From CAVRAZ01 sp963719135 (GTDB lineage: Bacteria; Pseudomonadota; Gammaproteobacteria; DSM-19610), in assembly GCA_963719135.1 (NCBI GenBank), contig CAVRAZ010000013.1, positions 62,001 to 126,000 of the forward strand: a DNA stretch of 64,000 bases, read 5' to 3'. The notes below the pieces were generated by a model, which was given only the letters and a program-made list of their open reading frames with translations, was not told the DNA's origin and did no database searches. The stretch's first letter is position 1, and each line of letters starts with the position of its first letter. A program made the position numbers and the translations under genes. Positions 43,176 to 51,663 of the stretch are shown here, in pieces.

Positions 43176-44246
43176 ATGACAAGACGGATTCTGGTGCTGC
43201 CCGGTGACGGCATCGGGCCGGAAATCGTCACCGAGGCGGTCAAGGTTCTCGACCGCCTGATTGCCGAAGGTCTCGACATCCGGCTGGAGGAGAGCGTAAT
43301 CGGGGGGGCGGCCTATGATGCCGCAGGACATCCCCTGCCCGAGCGGACGCTTGCAATGGCGCGGGAGGCGGACGCCGTGCTGCTCGGCGCCGTCGGCGGC
43401 CACCGCTACGACAGGGTGGAGCGACGCTTGCGGCCGGAACAGGGCCTGCTTGGTCTGCGGGCCGGTCTGGGTCTGTTCGCCAATCTGCGCCCCGCGGTAC
43501 TCTACCCCCAGTTGGCGACGGCATCGAGCCTTCGCACGGAGATCGTCTCGGGGCTCGATATCATGATTGTTCGCGAACTGACCGGCGGCATCTATTTTGG
43601 CAAGCCACGCGGCATCCGTACGCTCGAACGTGGCGAGCGTGAAGGTTTCAATACGCTGGTTTACCGGGAGACGGAGATTGAGCGCATCGGCCGCGTGGCG
43701 TTCGAGACGGCGCGCAAGCGCCACAAGCGGTTATGCTCGGTGGACAAGGCGAACGTGCTGGAGGTCGGCGAACTCTGGCGTGAGGTGGTGATTCGATTGT
43801 CCTCGGAGTATCCCGATGTGGAACTCACGCATATGTATGTGGACAACGCGGCGATGCAACTCGTGCGCGCGCCCAAGCAGTTCGACGTGATTGTCACCTC
43901 CAACATGTTTGGCGACATCCTGTCCGACGAAGCGGCGATGCTGACCGGTTCGATCGGCATGCTGCCGTCGGCATCGCTGAACGCGCAGGGACAGGGGATG
44001 TATGAACCGATCCACGGTTCGGCGCCCGATATCGCGGGCAGAGGGGTCGCGAACCCGCTGGCGACGATTTTGTCGGTGGCGATGATGCTGCGTTACAGTC
44101 TGAACGAGACAATGCTCGCCGACCGAATCGAGGCCGCAGTGAGCAAAGTGTTGGACAATGGGCTGCGCACGGCGGATATCGCCTCGGGAAACGATGCTGT
44201 GGTGGGCACCGCTCAGATGGGCGATGCGGTTGCCGCTGCAATGTAA
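43176..44246 (+). CDS. leuB: LeuB, 3-isopropylmalate dehydrogenase
   Basis: A 356-residue NAD-dependent beta-decarboxylating dehydrogenase. Landmarks: LPGDGIGPEIVTEAVKVL; RAGLGLFANLRPA (substrate Arg residues); RELTGGIYFGKPRG; KANVLEVGELWREV; VTSNMFGDILSDEAAMLTGS; and the NAD-binding EPIHGSAPDIAGRGVANP. It completes the leuCDB operon; asd follows after 60 bases. Confidence 0.96.
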   Translation: MTRRILVLPGDGIGPEIVTEAVKVLDRLIAEGLDIRLEESVIGGAAYDAAGHPLPERTLAMAREADAVLLGAVGGHRYDRVERRLRPEQGLLGLRAGLGLFANLRPAVLYPQLATASSLRTEIVSGLDIMIVRELTGGIYFGKPRGIRTLERGEREGFNTLVYRETEIERIGRVAFETARKRHKRLCSVDKANVLEVGELWREVVIRLSSEYPDVELTHMYVDNAAMQLVRAPKQFDVIVTSNMFGDILSDEAAMLTGSIGMLPSASLNAQGQGMYEPIHGSAPDIAGRGVANPLATILSVAMMLRYSLNETMLADRIEAAVSKVLDNGLRTADIASGNDAVVGTAQMGDAVAAAM

Positions 44247-44306
44247 ACCGTCAGTTCACGGACCGGACGGGGTTTGGTATTTTTCATTCAGGAGTCAAGA
44301 CCGGTT

Positions 44307-45329
44307 ATGAGCCGTATCTTCGATGTAGCAGTAGTGGGTGCCACCGGCGCGGTCGGAGAGGCCATGTTGGAAATACTGGCTGAACGCAGGTTCCCCGTTG
44401 GTCGTGTTTACGCGCTGGCCAGCGAACGGTCTGCGGGCAACAAGGTTATGTTTGGCAACAAATCGCTGACGGTGGAGAATCTCGCCGATTTCGATTTCTC
44501 CAAGGTCCGAATCGGATTGTTTTCAGCCGGCGCTTCCATTTCCGAGCAGTATGCGCCGAAGGCCGCCGCCGCCGGTTGTGTGGTGATCGATAATACTTCG
44601 CAGTTCCGCTACGACGACGAGATACCGCTGGTCGTACCCGAAGTCAACCCGGAGAAGATCGCCGAGTACGAACGGCGCGGCATCATCGCGAATCCGAATT
44701 GCTCCACTATTCAGATGCTTGTCGTCCTGAAGCCGATTTACGATGCCGTCGGCATTGAACGTATCAACGTCTGTACCTATCAGGCCGTATCCGGGACGGG
44801 CAAGGAGGCGATTGAGGAATTGGCAGCCCAGACCGCCCAGTTGCTCAACGGGAGGCCGATAGTGCCGGCGGTATACCCCAAGCAGATTGCGTTCAATGTG
44901 CTGCCGCACATTGATGTTTTCTTGGAAAACGGCTACACGAAGGAAGAAATGAAGATGGTTTGGGAGACCCGTAAGATCATGGGCGATGACTGTATCCAGG
45001 TGAATCCGACCGCAGTCCGGGTTCCGGTGTTTTACGGCCACTCGGAAGCCGTCCACATTGAGACTCGGGAAAAGGTTACCGCCGAGCGGGCTCGTGCGTT
45101 GCTGGAGGCCACCAAAGGCGTTGTGGTGCTCGACGAGCGCAAGGCAGGCGGCTACCCAACGGCGGTGACCGAAGCGGCCGGCCGGGACCCGGTCTATGTC
45201 GGCAGAATCCGCGAAGATGTCTCACACCCCAAAGGTTTAGATTTGTGGGTGGTCGCCGATAATGTGCGCAAAGGAGCGGCCCTTAACAGCATCCAGATCG
45301 CTGAAGTGCTGGTAAAAAATTATTTCTAA
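44307..45329 (+). CDS. asd: Asd, aspartate-semialdehyde dehydrogenase
   Basis: A 340-residue enzyme making aspartate semialdehyde for lysine, methionine and threonine. Nucleotide-binding VVGATGAVGEAMLEILAERR, catalytic Cys in IIANPNCSTIQML, YQAVSGTGKEAIEELAAQT, and YGHSEAVHIETREKV with conserved Glu and His are all present. I chose the ATG at 44307 (MSRIFDVAVVGATG, with CAGGAGTCAAG upstream) over a longer frame from 44274. leuB-asd-fimV-truA is the order seen in Pseudomonas. Confidence 0.96.
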   Translation: MSRIFDVAVVGATGAVGEAMLEILAERRFPVGRVYALASERSAGNKVMFGNKSLTVENLADFDFSKVRIGLFSAGASISEQYAPKAAAAGCVVIDNTSQFRYDDEIPLVVPEVNPEKIAEYERRGIIANPNCSTIQMLVVLKPIYDAVGIERINVCTYQAVSGTGKEAIEELAAQTAQLLNGRPIVPAVYPKQIAFNVLPHIDVFLENGYTKEEMKMVWETRKIMGDDCIQVNPTAVRVPVFYGHSEAVHIETREKVTAERARALLEATKGVVVLDERKAGGYPTAVTEAAGRDPVYVGRIREDVSHPKGLDLWVVADNVRKGAALNSIQIAEVLVKNYF

Positions 45330-45378
45330 ATATATAGTTGCAGGAATAGTTTGATAGGGCTTCTAGGCAACAATGGGA

Positions 45379-45415
45379 CTGGCCGGGAGAACGGCCAGGC
45401 CCGCGAGACTGCGGG
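45379..45415 (+). promoter_or_regulatory. Tandem hairpins in the fimV leader
   Basis: CTGGCCG (45379-45385) faces CGGCCAG (45392-45398), immediately followed by CCCGC (45400-45404) facing GCGGG (45411-45415). The pair ends 21 bases before the fimV start. No U-run follows, so these are not ordinary terminators; they may be a leader structure or an RNA-stability element. Confidence 0.4.
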
Positions 45416-45436
45416 TAATCGATAATGGGGAACGCT

Positions 45437-47797
45437 ATGTTTAGGAAATCGGCCTTGGCGTCTGCGTTGGTGGGAGTCCTGACGACAGGGAACGCGGTAG
45501 CCCTTGGGCTGGGTGATATCGAAGCGAAATCCGCTCTGAACCAGCCCTTCAATGCCGAGGTGTCGTTGCTCTCTGCCACCGATGAGGAGCTTAACGAACT
45601 GAAGGTCGAGCTGGCATCCAGCGACGCATTCACCCGGGCCGGCATCGATCGTACGCTGTTTCTCTCCCGCCTGAACTTCGCCGTAGTCCAGAACGCCTCC
45701 GGTAAGCCGGTGATCCACGTGACGAGTCGGGAGGCCGTCACGGAACCTTTTCTGGATTTTCTGGTTGAGGTTTCCTGGAGCAAAGGGCGACTGCTGCGCG
45801 AATACACGGTGTTGATTGATCCACCGGTGACGATGCCGGCTGCGCCGGTCGTGACACAGGCGCCTCCGGTTTCCGCTCCGACCGCCCTTGGGCAACCTGT
45901 AAGCGAATCCGCACGGGTCGTGAACGAAACGGCTCGGGGCCGGGTGGTGCAGGGGCAGGCGGCTGTAACGGGTGGTGCATCGGAGTATGGACCGACACGT
46001 CGCAATGATACGCTCTGGCAGATCGCCCAACAGGTGCGTCCGGACAATGGTGTAAGCGTTGAGCAGACGATGCTTGCTCTCCTGCGGGAAAACCCCCAAG
46101 CGTTCATTGACAATAATATCAACAACCTCAAGGCCGGATACGTTTTGCGAATTCCCGACCGGGGTGAGATCACCCAGGTCAGTAGGACGCAGGCTCGCGC
46201 AGAAGCGCGGTCCCAATACGATGCCTGGCAGGCGGGACGTTCCGCCAGCGGTGGAGCAGCCACCCCGAACACTGATAAGCCTTCTTTGCAGCTCCTCGCA
46301 CCGGACGCAACTGACGCCGCCGCTGGTCTCGCAGGCAAAACGGACAGCACCGCGGTCGAATCGCTGAAGCGTGATCTTGTGCTCGCCAACGAGGCGCTCG
46401 AGGCTCAACGGCTGGAGGCGGCTGATGCCAATTCCCGGGTGTTGGTGCTGGAAGAGCAGGTTCAGAATATGCGCCGGTTGATCGACCTGAAGGATTCCGA
46501 GCTGGCGCGACTTCAGGCGCTGGCTGGCGAAACTCCCGCAAAGGCGGAACCGGCGGCTACGGCGAGCGGTGATCAGGTCGCGGCGCCGGAAGCCATCGCG
46601 ACCGAAGTAGACTCCGGGAGCCAAGCGGACGCCGAAGCGATACCACTTGGTAGCGAGGCACCCGCGACGCCGGCAGCCGAAGCCGGTCCGGCAGGGACCG
46701 AGACCCAGGTCAATCCGGTTTCTCCGACTGAGGCGGCGACTCCCGAAAACAGTGAAACGAAAACAGGCGAAACGAAGCCATCCGAAGCGTCGGAGGCTGT
46801 CCCGACGTCCGGGGAACAGCATCCAGAATCCCTTGGCGAGCGTGCGGGTGCGTTCTTTCAGACACTGCTTGCGAAGGCCACGGGCAATCCTGTCTGGTTG
46901 GGTGTCGGCGGTGCACTGCTGCTCTTGCTGGCCATGTTTGGTTTACGTCGTAAGCAGGCGGCCGACGACAGTGATTTTCAGGAAAGTATTCTGCGTTCGC
47001 CCAACGACGAGGATCAGGTAGACGAGGGCACAAGCGGATTCAGCCAGCCGATCGCGGAACCGGCGCAGGGTGGTCAATCGTCTCTGCTGAGCGAATTCGC
47101 CGTCAGCGATATGACAGATGCGGATGGCGATGGTGCCGCGGACCCGCTGGCAGAGGCGGATGTCTATCTCGCGTATGGCCGGTATCAGCAGGCTGCGGAC
47201 CTCGTCAAGGAAGCACTGGAGTCGGAGCCGGGCCGCGACGATCTGGACCTGAAGCTGCTGGAGATCTATCAGGCCGCCGGCCAAGACGACGAATTCGACG
47301 CGCATGCCCAGAGTGTCCTGGAGCGCCTGGGTGACAGTGAGCACCCCTTGTGGAAACGCGTGTCGGAGATGGGTGTTTCCGTCAATCCCCGCAACCCTGT
47401 TTACGCACTCGGTCCGGCGGTCGGCGCCGCTGGCGAAGCCGCCTGGACCAACGCTGCAACTGAGCGGCCGGAACCGTCAGCAGATGAACCGGATATGTCG
47501 GACGTGCTGGACTCCGCCGACATACCGCCGGCGATTGTCAGCGGCGCGGGTGCCATGGCTGACAATTCGCTGGAGTTCGACCTGGAGGGGTTTGATCTGG
47601 GTGACGATGAAGGTGAGGCCGGCGACGGTGAGCTGGCCGATATGGACGAAGTCTCGACCAAGCTGGACTTGGCGCGCGCCTACATCGACATGGGTGATTC
47701 CGACGGTGCGAAGAGTATACTGGATGAAGTCATCGAGGAGGGCACCGAGGAGCAGAGGAGCGAGGCGCACGACATCCTGCAGCGACTTGCGTCCTGA
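45437..47797 (+). CDS. fimV: FimV-family polar/peptidoglycan-binding membrane protein
   Basis: A 786-residue protein organised like FimV/HubP. It has a signal peptide (LASALVGVLTTGNAVALGL), an N-terminal FimV domain (LSATDEELNELKVELASSDA), a LysM-like segment (DTLWQIAQQVRPDNGVSVEQ), and a coiled coil at about 300-360. A Pro/Ala/Thr/Glu-rich linker leads to one membrane helix (NPVWLGVGGALLLLLAMFGL). The acidic cytoplasmic part has TPR-like helices (LAEADVYLAYGRYQQAADLV) and the conserved C-terminal FimV domain (KLDLARAYIDMGDSDGAKSI). FimV organises the pole and supports type IV pili. I chose the ATG at 45437, behind GGGGA, over 45425. Confidence 0.92.
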   Translation: MFRKSALASALVGVLTTGNAVALGLGDIEAKSALNQPFNAEVSLLSATDEELNELKVELASSDAFTRAGIDRTLFLSRLNFAVVQNASGKPVIHVTSREAVTEPFLDFLVEVSWSKGRLLREYTVLIDPPVTMPAAPVVTQAPPVSAPTALGQPVSESARVVNETARGRVVQGQAAVTGGASEYGPTRRNDTLWQIAQQVRPDNGVSVEQTMLALLRENPQAFIDNNINNLKAGYVLRIPDRGEITQVSRTQARAEARSQYDAWQAGRSASGGAATPNTDKPSLQLLAPDATDAAAGLAGKTDSTAVESLKRDLVLANEALEAQRLEAADANSRVLVLEEQVQNMRRLIDLKDSELARLQALAGETPAKAEPAATASGDQVAAPEAIATEVDSGSQADAEAIPLGSEAPATPAAEAGPAGTETQVNPVSPTEAATPENSETKTGETKPSEASEAVPTSGEQHPESLGERAGAFFQTLLAKATGNPVWLGVGGALLLLLAMFGLRRKQAADDSDFQESILRSPNDEDQVDEGTSGFSQPIAEPAQGGQSSLLSEFAVSDMTDADGDGAADPLAEADVYLAYGRYQQAADLVKEALESEPGRDDLDLKLLEIYQAAGQDDEFDAHAQSVLERLGDSEHPLWKRVSEMGVSVNPRNPVYALGPAVGAAGEAAWTNAATERPEPSADEPDMSDVLDSADIPPAIVSGAGAMADNSLEFDLEGFDLGDDEGEAGDGELADMDEVSTKLDLARAYIDMGDSDGAKSILDEVIEEGTEEQRSEAHDILQRLAS

Positions 47798-47814
47798 TTT
47801 CCAATTCGGGTTTG

Positions 47815-47847
47815 ATAAGAAAGGGCGCCACGGGCGCCCTTTCTTAT
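47815..47847 (+). terminator. Rho-independent terminator after fimV
   Basis: A perfect 15-bp stem (ATAAGAAAGGGCGCC facing GGCGCCCTTTCTTAT) with an ACG loop begins 17 bases after the fimV stop. The T-rich descending arm lies within the stem, and the symmetry means it could act in both directions. Confidence 0.88.
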
Positions 47848-47960
47848 TGCTTGTCGAAACAAATACTTCAGGCATTCGACGAACCTCACATACCCAAATT
47901 CAGGTTAGTTCGAGTAAAATCAGCGTGGTTACTATTGGATCATCAGCACGGTCTGGTGCT

Positions 47961-48626
47961 ATGGATTTCCCAATCTCTGTATTCCCTGGCAGTTGGCTGA
48001 TCGTAGGCGACGTCGTATGGCTTGTTCTAGTCGTCGGCGCGCTTCGGCGGGCGCCGCTGCACCGCTTGCGTGATAACCAGTTCTCCCATGTGTTTTTCGC
48101 GGCATGTGTTGCATTGTTGTTGCTCTGGGTGACGCGCGTTGGCGTGCTCCCGGCGCTCAATTTCCATCTATTGGGCGTTACCGCGCTGACCTTGATGTTT
48201 GGTTGGCGGCTCGCTTTGATGGGTATCACGCTGGTGCTGATTGGTACAAACGTCCACCAGGGCGATGGCTATCTTTCCATTGGGCTAAACGGCCTTGTAA
48301 TGGGTGGAGTTCCCGTAGTGCTGACCCAATCGCTGCTCGCCTGGAGTCTGCGCCGTTTACCGCACAATTTCTTCATTTACGTCTATGTGAACGGTTTTCT
48401 CGCGGCCGGACTTTCCATCGTCGCTGCATTTGGCATCGGTGCGCTGCTCGCACTGGCCATCGACGGCAAGAATGCGGGCTGGTTGAGCTACCAGCTGTAT
48501 CCCTTCCTCCCGATGCTCTTCTTTTCTGAGGCGCTGCTGACGGGCATGATCATGACTGCGCTGGTCGCACTCAGACCGCAGTGGGTCTGCAGCTTTGACG
48601 ATGATATCTATCTGAAGGATAAATAG
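47961..48626 (+). CDS. Polytopic membrane protein, ECF-transporter permease/CbiM-like (COG3235 type)
   Basis: A 221-residue protein with about six hydrophobic segments (WLIVGDVVWLVLVVGAL, VFFAACVALLLLWVTRVGVL, GVTALTLMFGWRLALMGI and others). It has a conserved-looking DGYLSIGLNGLVMGGVPVVL loop reminiscent of CbiM-like metal-transport substrate components. I took the ATG at 47961, since upstream sequence in that frame is the fimV terminator. Metal or cobalamin-precursor transport is a family-level guess; no ATPase genes adjoin it. Confidence 0.7.
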   Translation: MDFPISVFPGSWLIVGDVVWLVLVVGALRRAPLHRLRDNQFSHVFFAACVALLLLWVTRVGVLPALNFHLLGVTALTLMFGWRLALMGITLVLIGTNVHQGDGYLSIGLNGLVMGGVPVVLTQSLLAWSLRRLPHNFFIYVYVNGFLAAGLSIVAAFGIGALLALAIDGKNAGWLSYQLYPFLPMLFFSEALLTGMIMTALVALRPQWVCSFDDDIYLKDK

Positions 48627-48676
48627 ACGGCGCGACCGGGTCCACAAACAGATTAATCTGACGGGTTGGTAAAGCA

Positions 48677-49453
48677 GTGCGCATAGCCTGTGGTATCGAG
48701 TATGATGGCTCGGCCTACAACGGATGGCAACGACAGCCGCACAATGTATCGGTACAGGCCGCGCTTGAGAGGGCGCTGTCGTTCGTGGCGAATCATCCAG
48801 TCGCCGTGACCTGTGCAGGACGAACTGATGGCGGCGTGCATGCCACGTGGCAGGTGGCGCATTTCGATGCGCAGTATCGGCGTAGCGCGTGTGCCTGGGT
48901 GTCCGGCGCCAACTCTCGGTTGCCTGACGACATTCGGTTGTTGTGGGCGTGCGATATCGATTCTTCCTTTCACGCGCGTTTCATGGCGCGTGCGCGCCGT
49001 TACCGCTACGTCATTCTAAATCGACCGGTGCAAAGCGCGTTGGGGAGACGCCGCGTGAGCTGGAGCTATCGCCCGCTGGACGAGACGCTCATGGAGGTCG
49101 GTGCCGCGTTTCTGTTGGGCAAACACGATTTCTCCACCTTTCGCGCCGTAGCCTGTCAGGCGAAGAATCCTGTGCGTACGATTCATCGCCTGGATGTGAC
49201 CAGGGACGGGCATTATCTCTATATCGATGTCGAAGCCAACGCATTCCTGCACCATATGGTGCGCAATATTGCTGGTGTGTTGATCAGCGTTGGGGCTGGT
49301 GTGCATCCGCCGGAATGGGTGCGTGAATTGCTCGCATGCCGAGACAGGACGCATGGCGGCGTGACCGCGCCGGCCGCCGGGCTCTACCTGGTGGGTGTCA
49401 CTTATCCGGCCCAATTCGGAATTGGCTCTCTGGGATATCTACCGCGCTTCTAG
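48677..49453 (+). CDS. truA: TruA, tRNA pseudouridine(38-40) synthase
   Basis: A 258-residue TruA. The catalytic Asp lies in TCAGRTDGGVHATWQVAHF; GIEYDGSAYNGWQRQPHNVS at the N-terminus and FLHHMVRNIAGVLISVGAG near the C-terminus are also diagnostic. It modifies U38-U40 of the tRNA anticodon arm. The start is GTG at 48677. truA follows fimV as in Pseudomonas, but trpF, the next gene there, is replaced by hemH. Confidence 0.95.
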   Translation: MRIACGIEYDGSAYNGWQRQPHNVSVQAALERALSFVANHPVAVTCAGRTDGGVHATWQVAHFDAQYRRSACAWVSGANSRLPDDIRLLWACDIDSSFHARFMARARRYRYVILNRPVQSALGRRRVSWSYRPLDETLMEVGAAFLLGKHDFSTFRAVACQAKNPVRTIHRLDVTRDGHYLYIDVEANAFLHHMVRNIAGVLISVGAGVHPPEWVRELLACRDRTHGGVTAPAAGLYLVGVTYPAQFGIGSLGYLPRF

Positions 49454-49801
49454 GCGGAAATTTTCCGGGCTTCCTCGGGCAGGCGAATAGTGGGGCTTCC
49501 CTGGACGCCGGTGCTAAAGGCGATCGTCCGTGCCTTGTGCGCGGGCGGACGTCTGGAGCGGTAATGGATTATCTGCGTTGAATCTGGTCGATCGCGAAGC
49601 CCGGACTCGCTATCCGACCACAGGAGGTTCATATTTCCGCAACCCAGGCGTCGAACTGATCGGTGTGGAAATGCTAGAATATGCGCATACTTATCCCACG
49701 TTTCCGTATGCGCCGACAACGCTTTCAGCTTCGCTGAGCGACCCGCATCACGTTAGGTATCATTATGAACGCAACACCGGCAATGCTGTGGAGCTTCCGA
49801 A
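49454..49801. other. Gap between truA and hemH with no supported gene
   Basis: About 350 bases. Short open frames on both strands (for example 49530-49805 forward) lack ribosome sites and recognisable sequence. A TAGAAT hexamer at about 49675 could be part of a hemH promoter. No strong hairpin or repeat is seen. Confidence 0.45.
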
Positions 49802-50905
49802 TTGAAATATAAAGGTTCGGCCAACTTCCGCCATGACACCGATGCGCCGGCAGGTATCCTGATTGCGAATTTGGGAACGCCCGACGCACCGGATCCAGCG
49901 TCCGTTCGACGTTATCTCGCAGAGTTTCTTTGGGACCCGCGGATAGTGGAACAGCCCCGATGGCTCTGGTGGCTGGCGTTGCACGGTGTCATATTGCGGA
50001 TCCGCCCGGCGCGCGTTGCCAAAGCGTACCAGACGGTCTGGACGGAGTACGGCTCGCCGCTGCTGGCGATTTCCCGGCGGCAGCGGGATGCATTGCAGCG
50101 TGCCCTCGCGCGGCGGTGTGCCGCGCCTGTGGAAGTCGCGCTGGGAATGCGTTATGGCCAACCCTCCATCGCTTCCGCCCTGGAGTCGTTACGGCAAAAA
50201 GGTATTCAGCAACTGCTGGTGCTGCCCATGTATCCACAGTATTCTGCGACCACTACAGGGGCGGTCTTCGATGATGTGTTTGATGAGCTCAAGGCGTGGC
50301 GCTGGGTACCGGAGTTGCGGCTGATTCAACATTACCACGATGCCCCGGCTTTCATTGCTGCACTGGCTGACAGCGTGGAGGCGCATTGGCGCGCACATGG
50401 ACGGGCGGATCGCCTGTTGCTGTCGTTTCACGGTTTGCCCAAGCGATATATCAAAGCGGGTGATCCGTATTTCTGCGAATGCCATAAGACCGGGCGCCTC
50501 TTGGCCGAACGTTTGGGGCTGGCCGACGACGACTGGTATTTGGCCTTTCAGTCCCGGTTTGGACGGGAAGAGTGGTTAAAACCTTATACCGACCATACGC
50601 TCCGTGACTGGGCAAACCAGGGTGTGCGGCGGGTACAGGTGCTTTGTCCGGGATTTAGCGCGGACTGTCTGGAAACCCTCGAGGAAATCGCGGAGCAGAA
50701 CAAATCGCAGTTTCTTGCGGCTGGAGGGGAATCCTACGAGTACATTCCGGCTCTGAACGATCAGGCAGCGCACATTGATGCGTTGGCGACGCTGCTATTG
50801 TGCCACGCATCGGGCTGGCCCATGTGCGACGCCGCCTGGGACGCAGACACCCGCGGTACCGCGCTTACACAGCGGGACCAGCGAGCCCAACGTCTAGGTG
50901 CGTAG
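49802..50905 (+). CDS. hemH: HemH, ferrochelatase
   Basis: A 367-residue ferrochelatase that inserts Fe2+ into protoporphyrin IX. ILIANLGTPDAPDPASVRRY at the N-terminus, LLVLPMYPQYSATTTGAVFD, LLLSFHGLPKRYIKAGDPYF with the catalytic His, and VLCPGFSADCLETLEEIAEQ with the catalytic Glu are all standard. The start is TTG at 49802; no ATG lies upstream in frame near the conserved sequence. Terminal step of the pathway to which hemN belongs. Confidence 0.95.
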   Translation: MKYKGSANFRHDTDAPAGILIANLGTPDAPDPASVRRYLAEFLWDPRIVEQPRWLWWLALHGVILRIRPARVAKAYQTVWTEYGSPLLAISRRQRDALQRALARRCAAPVEVALGMRYGQPSIASALESLRQKGIQQLLVLPMYPQYSATTTGAVFDDVFDELKAWRWVPELRLIQHYHDAPAFIAALADSVEAHWRAHGRADRLLLSFHGLPKRYIKAGDPYFCECHKTGRLLAERLGLADDDWYLAFQSRFGREEWLKPYTDHTLRDWANQGVRRVQVLCPGFSADCLETLEEIAEQNKSQFLAAGGESYEYIPALNDQAAHIDALATLLLCHASGWPMCDAAWDADTRGTALTQRDQRAQRLGA

Positions 50906-51228
50906 GTGGGCGGCTCATTGTCTCCGACACCGGGCGATCTATGCTCCGGCGTGGATCAGGTCGAACGAAGGCGGGTGCTGTGTTGGCGGGTGCGGTACTG
51001 TCGTGTACGGAATATCATGGTGGTTGGAGCGCCAGCGTGCGACAACTGCGAGCAGCAAGTCCATTGCCGGTCGACGACGACTGCGGATGGAGCCGACGGC
51101 TGGCGCGTATACCGACTACGGCCCCATTTGAAGTGGGAGTTCTTTCCAGTTCCGTGTGAAGTGGCTGGTTGGTGCGAGACCGCTCGAGCGCAGGAAGCCG
51201 TGCCCGTGCGTGTTCGCTGGAGGTTCTA
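50906..51228. other. Gap downstream of hemH with no supported gene
   Basis: About 320 bases. Overlapping short frames in several phases, with no ribosome site and no recognisable protein. It ends with TGGAGGTTCTA, the ribosome site of the small gene starting at 51229. Confidence 0.45.
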
Positions 51229-51630
51229 TTGAAGTCGGCATCGCGCAAACGCCTCATTCTGTTAGCGCTGTTGTTTGTTGCGGCGGCGGGCACGGGCGCG
51301 GGTCAGGTCGAGAAGATGGTATTTCTGGTTGTCGACGATGACGATATTGTGGCGTCAAATACACTTCTGGGCCGGTTCGACCGACTAGAAATGATGCCTA
51401 AGGAGAAAGTGATAGAGCAGAAAGCGGATGCCGCTGTTGCCGTTGTGATCACGAATCAGCGGTATGCGGCTTACGGTGCCCAGGTCGGTGGTTGGCGTTC
51501 GATGCGCGTTAAGGCCGGCGAACGCTTCGAGTCAATGGAGCTGGCCGATTTCTCAGCGACCGTCGTGACCAGCGATCGGATACTCAATTTTTACGGGCGT
51601 ACGGGGACTTGGTCGCAAATGGAACGTTAG
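51229..51630 (+). CDS. Small exported protein of unknown function
   Basis: A 133-residue frame starting at TTG 51229, six bases after GGAGG. The N-terminus KSASRKRLILLALLFVAAAG is a signal peptide or membrane anchor with positive residues before the hydrophobic core. The mature part (VEKMVFLVVDDDDIVASNTL, RFDRLEMMPKEKVIEQKADA, AVVITNQRYAAYGAQVGGWR) looks like a small globular beta-rich domain. No family recognised. It is convergent with mltD, 33 bases away. Confidence 0.7.
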   Translation: MKSASRKRLILLALLFVAAAGTGAGQVEKMVFLVVDDDDIVASNTLLGRFDRLEMMPKEKVIEQKADAAVAVVITNQRYAAYGAQVGGWRSMRVKAGERFESMELADFSATVVTSDRILNFYGRTGTWSQMER

Positions 51631-51663
51631 AAGTCCGCTGTGAAGTGTCAAACCAGGACTGGA

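Noticed and set aside
49530..49805. 91-codon frame upstream of hemH
   Set aside because: No ribosome site or recognisable sequence, and it runs into the hemH start.
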